Assembly: GCA_041662605.1 (NCBI GenBank)
Contig: JBAZSD010000014.1
Location: 1 to 64,000 of the forward strand
Length of the DNA stretch: 64,000 bases
Direction of reading: 5' to 3'
Source: Desulfomonilaceae bacterium
Lineage (GTDB): Bacteria; Desulfobacterota; Desulfomonilia; Desulfomonilales; Desulfomonilaceae
Of the stretch, positions 54,401 through 63,861 are shown one piece after another. The stretch's first letter is position 1. The number at the start of each line of letters is the position of its first letter. The notes beneath the pieces were generated by a model that saw only the letters and a list, made by a program, of their open reading frames with translations, did not search any database and was not told the DNA's origin. Made by a program: the position numbers and the translations under genes.

Positions 54401-55300
54401 ATGCCTGGAAGGATCAAAAACTATCTGCTCATTGCCAAGCCGGGGATCGTTTTGGGCAATCTGATCTCCGCTGCCGCCGGCTTTTTTCTTGCCTCCAGGG
54501 GGCGGGTTGACGGCCTTGCCCTCCTGGTGACTCTCATCGGCATATCCCTGGTTGTCGCTTCCGGTTGCGTTTTCAACAACTGTATCGATAGAAAAATAGA
54601 TCGAAAAATGATCCGGACGCGCGGCCGAGCGCTTGCCAGAGGGCTCATCTCACTGAAGATCGCAATATTCTACGCCACGATTTTGGGCATTTCGGGACTG
54701 GCGCTGCTCTGGGTGGCGACAAACCTGCTGTCCGTTGTCATCGTGCTGGCGGGCCTTGTGATTTACGTGGTCGTCTATAGCCTGTACATGAAACGCAATT
54801 CAGTCTACGGGGCATTGATCGGCAGTCTGGCGGGAGCTGCGCCGCCCCTCGCCGGATATTGCGCAGTCTCCGGTCGCTTCGACATGGGAGCGGTGATATT
54901 GTTGTCGATCTTCAGCCTGTGGCAGATGGGTCACTGCTACTCCATCGCCGTTTTTCGGCTGGATGATTACGCCGCTGCGGCGATCCCGATTCTGCCGGTC
55001 AAGCGGGGAACAACCGCCACTAAAAGGCATATTGTTGGTTATATCCTCGCTTTTATGGCGGCTACTCTGATGCTGACCCTCTGGGGGTACACAGGTTATA
55101 GAGCCTTTGCCGTGGCGACCGTGTTGGGACTTTCCTGGCTGTATATGGCCTGGTCCGGCTTTGAAGCCTCCGATGAGCGGCTCTGGGGCAAAAAGCTTTT
55201 TATCTTCTCCATTCTGACCATATTCATTCTGAGCGTCATGATTTCAATCGATTTCACAGCGCCTGAAGCGTCAGAAATGCTTCTGAGCTATGCTCCGTAG
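54401..55300 (+). CDS. cyoE: Protoheme IX farnesyltransferase (heme O synthase)
   Basis: In the 299-residue UbiA-family prenyltransferase, the first aspartate-rich motif is NNCIDRKIDRKMIRTRGR, with the second region as GAAPPLAGYCAVSGR; together they bind farnesyl diphosphate and heme. Eight to nine membrane spans are visible. It makes the heme O needed by CyoB. The start is either GTG 54395, overlapping cyoD, or ATG 54401. Confidence 0.92.
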   Translation: MPGRIKNYLLIAKPGIVLGNLISAAAGFFLASRGRVDGLALLVTLIGISLVVASGCVFNNCIDRKIDRKMIRTRGRALARGLISLKIAIFYATILGISGLALLWVATNLLSVVIVLAGLVIYVVVYSLYMKRNSVYGALIGSLAGAAPPLAGYCAVSGRFDMGAVILLSIFSLWQMGHCYSIAVFRLDDYAAAAIPILPVKRGTTATKRHIVGYILAFMAATLMLTLWGYTGYRAFAVATVLGLSWLYMAWSGFEASDERLWGKKLFIFSILTIFILSVMISIDFTAPEASEMLLSYAP

Positions 55301-55430
55301 TCCGGAACGCTGCAGCGTCCACTGGAAAAAAGAAACCGCTCGACCGCCTTTCTATGTTTTTAGAATCAAACCCCTCACTCCGGGAGTTGGCGGAAAATAA
55401 CTATTGGAATGATTTGCCGAATAAATGTTT

Positions 55431-56102
55431 TCAATCCCAATCAACGTGTCCGCTCCCAATGTCATAATGGGCGCCTATTATTTTTAGGGAGCCATCTTCT
55501 ACGGCTTTTTTCATGGACACACTCTTGTCAGTAAGATGATCCTTAATGTAACGTACATTAGCGCGGATACACTCGTCCAATAGCTCGTCCATCTCCATGT
55601 CGGGATAAATCCTGCGAGTTTCCTCCACAACAGGCGCAATCCGTTCAGCGAGAGATTTAATGTGCCCTTGCATTTCGTGACCCTGAACAACAGCGGTTAC
55701 GGCTCCACATTTGCTGTGTCCCAGCACAACCACCAACGCGACCCCCAGATGAGACACGGCGTACTCAAGACTCCCCAACTGCTCCACCCCGGCTACATTT
55801 CCGGCTACACGAGCCACAAAGATATCCCCGATGCCGCAATCAAATAGCATTTCGACCGGAACACGGGAGTCAGAACACGCCAAGACTGCGGCAAATGGCT
55901 TCTGGCCATTCTCCGCAGTGTGAATTCGTCTATGTTCATGGTGTTCGTGTCCTGTGTGGGCGCCTTGTGTGAATCTTAAATTCCCTGCTTTAAGCAACTC
56001 CAGAGCTTCGTTGGTCGTCATTGATATACTCCCAGCCGGGGCCGTTTGAAGCCAGTGACAATCACAAGCCTGATTGAAATCCTGAATACGCTGTAAATCC
56101 AT
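55431..56102 (-). CDS. Beta-class carbonic anhydrase
   Basis: The product is 223 residues from ATG 56102, which lies 4 nt after the receiver gene stop; ATG 56126 is an alternative start. Zinc ligands are Cys and Asp in ACSDSRVPVE and His and Cys in LGHSKCGAV, the standard beta-class set. GDIFVARVAGN and SLEYAVSHLG are conserved. It interconverts CO2 and bicarbonate. It is transcribed with the receiver and histidine kinase genes upstream. Confidence 0.9.
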   Translation of the reverse strand: MDLQRIQDFNQACDCHWLQTAPAGSISMTTNEALELLKAGNLRFTQGAHTGHEHHEHRRIHTAENGQKPFAAVLACSDSRVPVEMLFDCGIGDIFVARVAGNVAGVEQLGSLEYAVSHLGVALVVVLGHSKCGAVTAVVQGHEMQGHIKSLAERIAPVVEETRRIYPDMEMDELLDECIRANVRYIKDHLTDKSVSMKKAVEDGSLKIIGAHYDIGSGHVDWD

Positions 56103-56106
56103 ATTA

Positions 56107-56529
56107 TTAGTCGATGTCGCCATTATCGGTAGGGAGGGTTTTGCGCTCATGCGCCTGCCAGATTTTGGCCATGAGATCCTCAAAATCGCATGGTTTTGTA
56201 AGGTAGTCATAAGCGCCGAATTGCATCCCGTCCCGGGCCGCCTGTTCCGACCCGTGTCCGGTAAGCATTATAACCTCCATTTTTGGAACCATTTTCTTGA
56301 AGATCTTCAGAACCTCTATTCCGTCCATATCGTCCATTTTCAAATCCAGGACCGCCACATCAAAATCTTCATGCCTCGCCAGTTGAATCCCCTGCGTCCC
56401 GTTATTGGCTATTTTGACAAGGAAGCCCTTTCTTTGAAACCTCCTGGCCAAAACACTCACGTACGCCTGTTCATCATCAACCAGCAACAATTTGATTTGA
56501 TTTGTGTCACTAACAAGATCAGAACTCAT
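56107..56529 (-). CDS. Single-domain response regulator (receiver only)
   Basis: The 140-residue receiver starts KLLLVDDEQAYVSVL with the acidic pair, has the phospho-acceptor Asp in VAVLDLKMDDMDG, Thr in MLTGHG and Lys in YLTKPCDF. No output domain follows. It lies 9 nt after the histidine kinase gene, so it is probably its direct phosphorylation partner. Confidence 0.88.
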   Translation of the reverse strand: MSSDLVSDTNQIKLLLVDDEQAYVSVLARRFQRKGFLVKIANNGTQGIQLARHEDFDVAVLDLKMDDMDGIEVLKIFKKMVPKMEVIMLTGHGSEQAARDGMQFGAYDYLTKPCDFEDLMAKIWQAHERKTLPTDNGDID

Positions 56530-56538
56530 TGTTTCCCT

Positions 56539-58248
56539 CTAGTGGCCCGTTTTCTCTTCCCGGGCCTTGGGTATCGGAAACTTTACATGGAAGGTGGTTC
56601 CCATGCCTTCAGCCGTGTTCACGCTTATGTCTCCACCCAATTTCTTCACGATTCCATAACAGATGGAAAGGCCTAGCCCCGTGCCTTTGCCGACCGGTTT
56701 TGTAGTGAAGAAGGGATCAAAAATCCGCGGTAGAACGTAACTGGGGATTCCCGGTCCGTTGTCAGCCACATCAACAACCAGGAAATCACCTTCCTGCCTC
56801 GTCGATATCTTGACTGCGCCGCCTTTTGGCTCGATGGCGTCAATGGCGTTGTTTATCAGATTGATGAATATCTGTTGCGCTTCCGAAGGAGACACCCGGA
56901 TCGTGGGTAGTCCATCGGCGAATTGAGCCTGTATTTTGACGCTGCCCGAACGGACCCGCTGTTCGCAGAGGGATATAGCTTCACGGGTGATATCGTTAAC
57001 GTTGACTTTCTTGGGTATTGGATCCGTTTTTCTGGCGAAACTTAACAGCTTGTGGGTGATCTGTTTGCAACGCACTCCCTGGGCCTTTATCTGAGCCAGG
57101 GACCTTTGAAATTCGTCCACCATCGGTATGGATTCGGGACCGGCGTCTGTTATCAGATCCTGCATCCAACCAGCTTCTTCCAGCATGACCGCCACCGGAT
57201 TATTGATTTCGTGCGCTATGCCGGCTGCCAGTTCTCCCACTGAAGCTAATTTTCCGGCCTCAATAAATTTCTCGGTCATCATCTCCTTTTCCTGGTCAGC
57301 CTGTCTTATTCGCTTTACCAGTCTCTTTGAAAGGAGAACAGCAACAACGATTATGCCTATGACTCCCACGAAGAATATCAGGACACTTACGGTTCGAACC
57401 AGGTAGAGGGCCTTGTAAGCGTCGGACTCAGTTTGCTGGAAGGCGAGTACCCAGTCTCCATTCTTCAGTCTGGACATGACGTGTATGACACCCTTACCGT
57501 CTACTTGAGAATTGGAGACTATGCCTTCCTGCTCGTTGTCCCGAGTATCCGGAGACAGAAAATTCAGGTATGGGTCTTTCAGGGGTGGAACCTCGGTTCG
57601 CGGCTTGGTCTGAAATTCGCCTTTCTTGTTCAGGATGAACGCGAAGCCCGTTTCCCCGATTCGTATGTTTTCAACCAGTGAATTGAACTTGTCGAAGTCA
57701 ACAGTGGCCCTTAGCAACCATTGCCTGCCGTTGTCACTACCCCTGACAGCGACTATAAAATGCGGAATTCCCCGAAGCCCTGGAAAAACATCGCTGATGT
57801 AGCTGGGTTGCTGAATCGCTTCCTTGAACCAGGGGGCTTCGGCGTAATGGGCCCGTTTGAGATCGTATGGGCCCGCGTATGCGATCTGAATTCCTTGATC
57901 GTTAACTATCCCGAGGTCTACCAATGCGTCACTGGAATTCTTTTGCAGAGACTGGAGTTTTTCTTTCAGGAAATCGTTATTTGCAAGTTGATCAAGGGTG
58001 TAGGAGTCTTTCATTACTGTGATATCGGCCAGTCGTTCACGAAGAAAACTATCGATATTTTGTTTATGCTTCTTGTTTAATACCTGAAGATGTTCAATAA
58101 CCTTGTCCTGGTATGATGTCTGCGAAAAATGCCTTATGGTGAGTGTGATCAAGATTAGAGGAACTACCGAAACACCGACAATTATCAAAACGATATTTCT
58201 CGTTAAAGATCTGTAATATGAATCAGTTGTCTTTTCGCTGCTATTCAT
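56539..58248 (-). CDS. Sensor histidine kinase with periplasmic dCache domain
   Basis: In the 569-residue protein, a membrane span at about residues 15-35 and one near 285-310 frame a dCache sensor domain of about 250 residues, which in relatives binds small organic ligands. Then comes the H-box GELAAGIAHEINNPVAVML and an ATPase domain with DNGPGIP and GKGTGLGLSICYGIV. The HAMP domain is short or missing. Neighbouring receivers and anion transporters suggest that it senses an organic acid or anion outside the cell. Confidence 0.88.
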   Translation of the reverse strand: MNSSEKTTDSYYRSLTRNIVLIIVGVSVVPLILITLTIRHFSQTSYQDKVIEHLQVLNKKHKQNIDSFLRERLADITVMKDSYTLDQLANNDFLKEKLQSLQKNSSDALVDLGIVNDQGIQIAYAGPYDLKRAHYAEAPWFKEAIQQPSYISDVFPGLRGIPHFIVAVRGSDNGRQWLLRATVDFDKFNSLVENIRIGETGFAFILNKKGEFQTKPRTEVPPLKDPYLNFLSPDTRDNEQEGIVSNSQVDGKGVIHVMSRLKNGDWVLAFQQTESDAYKALYLVRTVSVLIFFVGVIGIIVVAVLLSKRLVKRIRQADQEKEMMTEKFIEAGKLASVGELAAGIAHEINNPVAVMLEEAGWMQDLITDAGPESIPMVDEFQRSLAQIKAQGVRCKQITHKLLSFARKTDPIPKKVNVNDITREAISLCEQRVRSGSVKIQAQFADGLPTIRVSPSEAQQIFINLINNAIDAIEPKGGAVKISTRQEGDFLVVDVADNGPGIPSYVLPRIFDPFFTTKPVGKGTGLGLSICYGIVKKLGGDISVNTAEGMGTTFHVKFPIPKAREEKTGH

Positions 58249-58432
58249 AAACGGCCTCCGCCGAAAGCGAGAGTGACCCGTAAAAATGTTGATTGATAAG
58301 CCCTTAATGGAGAGGGGAGACTTGGGCTTCGAAGGATGCAGTCCGTGATTTTCGGCATTGATTTGATCTCCATCAGTCTTCCCTGATCATGCGGAAGAGT
58401 TTAGATATAAAAACTATGATCGGGATCGTGTC

Positions 58433-58867
58433 TCACCTGGCTCTTTGACCTCGTAACTGTTTCCCTGTGGCCTCCAATATTTTGTCGAGATGTTCCTGAT
58501 GTCTTTTTCTTGCAGCGTCCAGTTTAGTGGTCAGCTCGTCAATCTCGCAAGGCTTCATCAAGTAGTCAAAAGCTCCCAGTTTCATACCGTCAATCGCCGT
58601 TTCGAAGGTGGCGTGTCCAGTGAGCATGATGACTTCCGCGATGGGATGGGCCCCTTTAATAAGCCTAAGCGTTTCTATGCCGTCCATTCCGGGCATTTTT
58701 ACATCGAGTAAAACCACCTCAATCGAAGGGTCTTCATCGAGTTTATTGAGTCCCTCCTGTCCACTATGGGCGGGGACGACCTCAATGTCTCTAAGAGCGA
58801 GTCTCTTTGAGAGCGCAGAGACAAAGCTCTCCTCATCGTCTATCATAAGCAATTTTGTAGTAATCAT
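58433..58867 (-). CDS. Single-domain response regulator (receiver only)
   Basis: The 144-residue receiver has LMIDDEESFVSALSKRL, Asp in VVLLDVKMPGMDG, Thr in MLTGHATFETA and Lys in YLMKPCEI. It ends with a basic tail and no output domain. Sequence is very similar to the receiver at 59505-59936, so the two are probably paralogues from duplication. Confidence 0.85.
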   Translation of the reverse strand: MITTKLLMIDDEESFVSALSKRLALRDIEVVPAHSGQEGLNKLDEDPSIEVVLLDVKMPGMDGIETLRLIKGAHPIAEVIMLTGHATFETAIDGMKLGAFDYLMKPCEIDELTTKLDAARKRHQEHLDKILEATGKQLRGQRAR

Positions 58868-58882
58868 GGCGGTTTTCCTAAA

Positions 58883-59383
58883 TTACAGGTGAAGTCGTCT
58901 CATAAGGATTTCTTTTTGATCGATGATCTCTTTATCAAAAAGAATAGCAGCGACGGCGTTAAATATGTCGGCCAGCTTGACTACCCCTTGCAATTTGTTG
59001 TTCTCCAGTACTGGAACAACTGATATCCCGTGTTCCATCATGACGTCCAATGCCTTGATAATAGGGTCTTCGGCCTCAACTGCTCCGGCAAAGGGAGTTA
59101 CAAGCTCACTCACCGGTCTTGTCGCTCGACTGGTGTCACAGGGAGAGTCGGACGAATCGCACAATGTCCTGACCTCTCTTAGTAGATCAATCAGGTGAAC
59201 AAATCCTATTACGTTGTAATCATCATCAACTACTAAAGGGGTCGAATGCCCATGCTGCAATTTTTTTTCTTCAGTGCCTATTCGCAGGATTTTAATGGCT
59301 GTTTCCACATCGGTTTCAACAGACAGGATCGGCCACTCGCCCGGTTTGATCATCAGCTTAGAGACAGGAACGGAATATGGCAT
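58883..59383 (-). CDS. Tandem CBS-domain protein
   Basis: The 166-residue protein has two CBS units: one from about residue 25 with VDDDYNVIGFVHLIDLL, the second with IIKALDVMMEHGISVVPV and KLQGVVKLADIFNAV. CBS pairs bind adenine nucleotides and control attached or partner proteins. It lies between the receivers and is followed by the IT-type transporter genes further upstream in the same direction. Confidence 0.85.
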   Translation of the reverse strand: MPYSVPVSKLMIKPGEWPILSVETDVETAIKILRIGTEEKKLQHGHSTPLVVDDDYNVIGFVHLIDLLREVRTLCDSSDSPCDTSRATRPVSELVTPFAGAVEAEDPIIKALDVMMEHGISVVPVLENNKLQGVVKLADIFNAVAAILFDKEIIDQKEILMRRLHL

Positions 59384-59504
59384 AATTCACCTCACATCCA
59401 ATGTTGTGTAGCGCCGCACGGCTCGTTTATTCTCAACGTCACTAGGTTGAGTGATCATTAACCAAGTAGTCCGGCGCACGGTATCTGTAATACGAGTCAA
59501 AATA

Positions 59505-59936
59505 TCAGTCGCCTCTGCGGTGATATATACTCATAGCCCTAGCTTCGGCAATCTTTGCCTCCTGAGCGGCCTTCTTGTTTTTCGCCTCGCGAACCTTGGC
59601 CATGAGGACGTCCATGTCACAGGGCTTCATCAGGTAGTCCAGAGCGCCCACTTTCATGCCGTCTATGGCGGACTCGACCGTAGCGTGCCCGGTCAGCATG
59701 ATCACTTCGATAAGCGGATATCTTGCTTTTATAGCTTTGAGGGTTTCAATACCGTCCATCCCCGGCATCTTTACGTCGAGCACTACCACGTCCGTTGTGG
59801 AGTTCTGCTCCAACTTCTCGAGCGCCTCGGGTCCGCTCAAGGCTATAGCCACCTCTAACTCCCTTAATTTGAGCCGTTTGGCCAGGGCTTCGACAAAAGG
59901 CGATTCATCATCCACCAACAAGACCTTTGCTATCAT
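59505..59936 (-). CDS. Single-domain response regulator (receiver only)
   Basis: The 143-residue receiver has VLLVDDESPFVEALAKRL, phospho-acceptor Asp in VVVLDVKMPGMDG, Thr in MLTGHATVESA and Lys in YLMKPCDM. A charged tail of about 20 residues follows, with no DNA-binding domain. It is the third such protein in 4 kb. Confidence 0.85.
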   Translation of the reverse strand: MIAKVLLVDDESPFVEALAKRLKLRELEVAIALSGPEALEKLEQNSTTDVVVLDVKMPGMDGIETLKAIKARYPLIEVIMLTGHATVESAIDGMKVGALDYLMKPCDMDVLMAKVREAKNKKAAQEAKIAEARAMSIYHRRGD

Positions 59937-59985
59937 CGTGTATTCTCCTTCATCTTACGGAATCGTAAACTCACGGTTTTTAGTG

Positions 59986-61725
59986 TCAGTATCTCAGGAG
60001 CAGGAAAACGGAAGAGATAATGAGACTGATAAGTGTGATAGGCGCCGCCTCTTTCAGAAATTGCCCAAAGGTTATCTTGTGCCCAGCCTTTTCGGCTATC
60101 CCAGTGGTGACAACGTTAGCTGACGCTCCGATTATGGTTCCATTACCTCCAAAACACGCTCCAAGCGCTAGCGCCCACCAGAGTACACCCGACTCCGCTC
60201 CTGGAATCTCCTTGTTCAGAAAAGCTACTATTGGGAGCATTGTGGCGGTATAAGGAATATTGTCGATGATTGCGGAAGAGATCCCTGATACCCACAGGAT
60301 GACAAGCACCGCCAACCATAGCCTTCCCTGACAGACATCCCTTATCCAGTCGGCTATGACCTGCAATATCCCGGTTTGCTCAGCGCCTCCCACGACTATA
60401 AACAGCATAATGAAAAAGACTAGGGAGGGCCATTCGATCTCCTTTTCAAGCATCTCGACTATATCCATCTTGCAAAGGAGAACTATGACGGCCGCTCCAA
60501 AAAGCGCAGCGACACTGACCTCCATGTGTAAAAAGCCGTGAGCGACAAAAAGGGCGATCACACCTAGAAGCACTGCGCCGCCAAGCGTTAACAGCTTGCT
60601 GTCTGTGATCTTGTATTTCTCTTTCAGGAATGCAAGCATCTTAGGTACATCTTCGACCTTCGCCCTGTGATAGTCAGCTCCGTAGACAAATTTGTTGTAA
60701 ATAATCTGGGCGACCATGACCGCAATGACAACCGGGGTAAGATTGATCACAAAATCATTGAACGTGATCCCCGCGTAAGACCCGATCATAATATTTGGTG
60801 GGTCACCAATAAGCGTGGCCGTGCCGCCAAAGTTAGAGGCCAGAATTTCCGGGAGCAGGAAGACAAAAGGTGAGACCTTCAGGACAAGGGCGATCTCCAT
60901 TGTGACAGGAGTAAGAAGCAGCATTGTCGTGACATTGTCCAGGAAAGCGCTCGTCGTTGCTGTAACAACGCACAGAACTGAGGCCAGGAGGAATATGTTT
61001 CCTCGAGCAACCTGGAAGGATTTATACGCCAGCCACTGAAAAACACCTGATCCCTTGAGGACCCCCACGATTATCATCATGCCCATCAAAAGAAAAATCA
61101 CATTCCAGTCGACGCAGTGAATCGCCTGTTCGTACGTGAGAATATTGTATGCGTCATTGAACGTGCCGAAAGTGTGAGTGATCAAGAGGATTAGGGTGGC
61201 TCCTAAAAACGCCGCCAATGTCCTGTGCACTATCTCGAAAGCTATGAGCACATACACGCCGAGAAATACAACCAATGCTATCCAGAATGCGGACCCCTGC
61301 ATCCTCTTCATTTGAACGGTAGTGTTGGCGACCCACCTGTGGACCCCGTCTTCCGCCACCCCGTCGTCCAGAACCTTCAATGTGAGCAGTTGGGATGGTT
61401 TGAAGCTTGGCCGGGTGACTTTTAATTCCCATTTCCCTGACTTGATTTTTTCCTCAGTTGTCGGGACTTCGATCCGGAACAGGCCATTCTTGCCGGTTGC
61501 ATAGTCCTTTTCTGCTTCAGCTCCGTGACCAGTGGCCAAAAATGGTTTCCCATTAAGATACGGCAAAATATTCGCGTCACTTAGAGCGCTTCCCGATGAA
61601 TCAAGTATCTTGCCCTGGATTACCAAAACGTCTTTGGCTGGGTCCGTTTTCTCGGCTGAAGTTACGCCTGCGATCGCCATTAACGAGCATATTATTAAAA
61701 GGCAAAAAATTAACTTACGCCTCAT
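59986..61725 (-). CDS. ArsB/NhaD-type IT-superfamily transporter with N-terminal extracytoplasmic domain
   Basis: The 579-residue protein has a signal peptide (residues about 1-24) and then a beta-rich domain of about 120 residues (VIQGKILDSSGSALSDANI) resembling carboxypeptidase-regulatory domains. Membrane spans start near residue 150. The transporter motifs FLDNVTTMLLLTPVT and NFGGTATLIGDPPNIM are those of the ArsB/NhaD/P-permease group. The N-terminal extension is unusual for this family. Substrate is not known. Confidence 0.82.
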   Translation of the reverse strand: MRRKLIFCLLIICSLMAIAGVTSAEKTDPAKDVLVIQGKILDSSGSALSDANILPYLNGKPFLATGHGAEAEKDYATGKNGLFRIEVPTTEEKIKSGKWELKVTRPSFKPSQLLTLKVLDDGVAEDGVHRWVANTTVQMKRMQGSAFWIALVVFLGVYVLIAFEIVHRTLAAFLGATLILLITHTFGTFNDAYNILTYEQAIHCVDWNVIFLLMGMMIIVGVLKGSGVFQWLAYKSFQVARGNIFLLASVLCVVTATTSAFLDNVTTMLLLTPVTMEIALVLKVSPFVFLLPEILASNFGGTATLIGDPPNIMIGSYAGITFNDFVINLTPVVIAVMVAQIIYNKFVYGADYHRAKVEDVPKMLAFLKEKYKITDSKLLTLGGAVLLGVIALFVAHGFLHMEVSVAALFGAAVIVLLCKMDIVEMLEKEIEWPSLVFFIMLFIVVGGAEQTGILQVIADWIRDVCQGRLWLAVLVILWVSGISSAIIDNIPYTATMLPIVAFLNKEIPGAESGVLWWALALGACFGGNGTIIGASANVVTTGIAEKAGHKITFGQFLKEAAPITLISLIISSVFLLLRY

Positions 61726-61781
61726 TTGCGATTCCTCTCTTTTTGAACCTTGTTACATGTCGCCTAACTAAACAATCTGTT

Positions 61782-63266
61782 TCACATCACTTTCGGGATG
61801 GTCGTCGGCATTCCCAGAACCGGCCAGATCACGTAGCAGGCCAGGGCGCAGACTGCCATAAGGATGACGCTGGCGAGGCAGCCGTATCCAAAGAATTCAC
61901 CACTGGTAAACTGTTTGGAATCATAAGCTATGGCGTTAGGCGCTGCGCCCACCAGCAATATGAATGGCATACCCGCTGTCATCAAACAGGCGTACATAAC
62001 CACTGTGGGATCGACACCCAGATACTTGGATATTACAAGGGCCACCGGTAAAGCGATCGCGATTGCGGCCACGTTCATAATGAAGTTGGTTAGTATCATG
62101 ACGAAAAACGCCACGCTCACAACAAATACGAGCCAATGGGCGTTCTTGAACATCGCCAGCCAGTTTACGGCCATCCATTCAGCGGCTCCTGTTTGCCACA
62201 AACAATAACCAATGCTCATAGCGCCTGAGAATAACAGGACTATGTTCCAGGGGATCAATTCCAGATCTTCGATGTCGAGGATGTTCAAGACAAAAAATAG
62301 CACGGTAGCTACCAGGATGATCGCTGTCTTGTCTATTTTTCTAAGCGCTGGAATGGTTACCTGGAGAGACATGAAGATTATTGCCGCAAATATTATGATG
62401 AGACTCAGGATTTCCTTCCTGGTTATTGCCCCTAGGTTGGCGCTCAATTCTTTTACCCGCTCCTTCAATCCTGGAATGTTTGATTTTTCAGGTTTAAAGA
62501 AGACTGCAAAAAACACCCAGAGCAGGAACACCATCAACAGGCCAACAGGCGCCATATAATAGGTAAGTGTAAAAAAGGGTGTGTCCACTCCGGTCATTTC
62601 CTTGAAAAATCCGAGAGCGACAATGGCCCTTGCCGAGCCTAACAAGGTTATGACACTTCCAGCCCCGCACACATAAGCCATGCCCATAAAAAGGCCCTTA
62701 CCGAACTTTGTAGGTTTGTCTCCTTCTCCGTAAAGGCTTACAACAGCGAGCAGCAGGGGATAAATGGTCGCGGCTACCGCTGTGTGGGCCATTATTAATG
62801 TCAATGCTGTGATAAGCAAATATATACCAAGATAAATAGTGGTTGTCTTCTCGCCGATGGCTCCAAGCATCTTGTAAGCCAGACGTTTGGTAAGACCGGT
62901 CTTTGTGAAAACCAGACCGATGACAAGGCAACTGAAAATGAACAGGACGGCCGGGTCCATAAAATCGTTAAACGCCTCTTTAGCGGGCCGGATCATGAAC
63001 AGGGCCTGGGTTATGCCTATCACCAGACTGGTGACACCAATCGGGACCACCTCAAAAACCCACCACACACCGGCAAGCATAAAAACCGCTATTGCCCCCT
63101 TACCTTGAACGGATAATGGGAAAGGCTTGCCGGCCGGATCAATCGCGTCCGGCCACTGGGGTGAATAGTAGATCACTATAAACAGACCTACGCCTGTGAA
63201 TAGCGCAATTAAGCGGGTCCAGTTAATCCTCATTCCACTGGTAAGAGTAGCAGCTTCCGCGCTCAT
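61782..63266 (-). CDS. DASS/SLC13-type divalent anion:sodium symporter
   Basis: The 494-residue protein has about twelve hydrophobic segments. The block NFIMNVAAIAIALPVALVIS and GAAPNAIAYDSKQFTSGEF is characteristic of the divalent anion:Na+ symporters that carry dicarboxylates, sulfate or other anions. LLFSGAMSIGYCL precedes it. It is encoded next to the ArsB/NhaD-type gene (57 nt gap) and after a CBS-domain gene, so uptake is probably under their control. Confidence 0.85.
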   Translation of the reverse strand: MSAEAATLTSGMRINWTRLIALFTGVGLFIVIYYSPQWPDAIDPAGKPFPLSVQGKGAIAVFMLAGVWWVFEVVPIGVTSLVIGITQALFMIRPAKEAFNDFMDPAVLFIFSCLVIGLVFTKTGLTKRLAYKMLGAIGEKTTTIYLGIYLLITALTLIMAHTAVAATIYPLLLAVVSLYGEGDKPTKFGKGLFMGMAYVCGAGSVITLLGSARAIVALGFFKEMTGVDTPFFTLTYYMAPVGLLMVFLLWVFFAVFFKPEKSNIPGLKERVKELSANLGAITRKEILSLIIIFAAIIFMSLQVTIPALRKIDKTAIILVATVLFFVLNILDIEDLELIPWNIVLLFSGAMSIGYCLWQTGAAEWMAVNWLAMFKNAHWLVFVVSVAFFVMILTNFIMNVAAIAIALPVALVISKYLGVDPTVVMYACLMTAGMPFILLVGAAPNAIAYDSKQFTSGEFFGYGCLASVILMAVCALACYVIWPVLGMPTTIPKVM

Positions 63267-63303
63267 AGAAGGAATCCTCCTGAATTCTCAAGCTTCAAAA
63301 TGA

Positions 63304-63861
63304 TTATTGATTTTTGCAGAACTTTATCCGCTTTGTTATTTCGTCGAAGACGTCCACCAAACGTAAAATGCCAACTACCTTGGAGCCGGATGTCACCAGC
63401 AACGACTGGTGATGCCCAAGAATGATCTGATGAACCGCTCTGTTCAAAGTCGCGTCAACGTCCACCGTTTCTCCTTCGAGAGGGGAGGCCACGATGGCGC
63501 CCACGTTGAGAGCGCCGGCTTTTCGACAAAGATCATCAAGAGGAGTTTCCCAAAGTTCAAACTTGTCCATTACCGATTTGAGAAACTCTGCGCTCAAACC
63601 AAAACCTGACACTTTTCTCAGTTCTCCCAGTTCGGTGTATTTTGGTTCAAGGCTTCTTAGAACATCGATCTTGCCCATCTTGCCGATTACTTCACCGGAA
63701 CTGCCTTTAACGAGCAAAGCTCTGTGAGGGCATTTCCCGGCTTCATAGTCTCGCTCAGACTCCTCGAGTTTGAGGACAGCGTCATAGAGTGTCGCTGTGT
63801 CGGCAATGGTTGAATATTTCTCCACTGGAATCATCAAATCCCTGACTCGAATACTTTCCAT
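63304..63861 (-). CDS. CBS-domain protein upstream of the DASS transporter
   Basis: The product is 185 residues from ATG 63861 (caggagg 8 nt upstream); the frame extends 40 codons further without a Shine-Dalgarno. The first CBS-like unit includes VRDLMIPVEKYSTIADTATL and ALLVKGSSGEVIGKMGKIDVL, and the second VDVDATLNRAVHQIILGHHQ and KVVGILRLVDVFDEI. It starts the transporter operon and is likely a nucleotide-sensing regulator of the transporters. Confidence 0.82.
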   Translation of the reverse strand: MESIRVRDLMIPVEKYSTIADTATLYDAVLKLEESERDYEAGKCPHRALLVKGSSGEVIGKMGKIDVLRSLEPKYTELGELRKVSGFGLSAEFLKSVMDKFELWETPLDDLCRKAGALNVGAIVASPLEGETVDVDATLNRAVHQIILGHHQSLLVTSGSKVVGILRLVDVFDEITKRIKFCKNQ

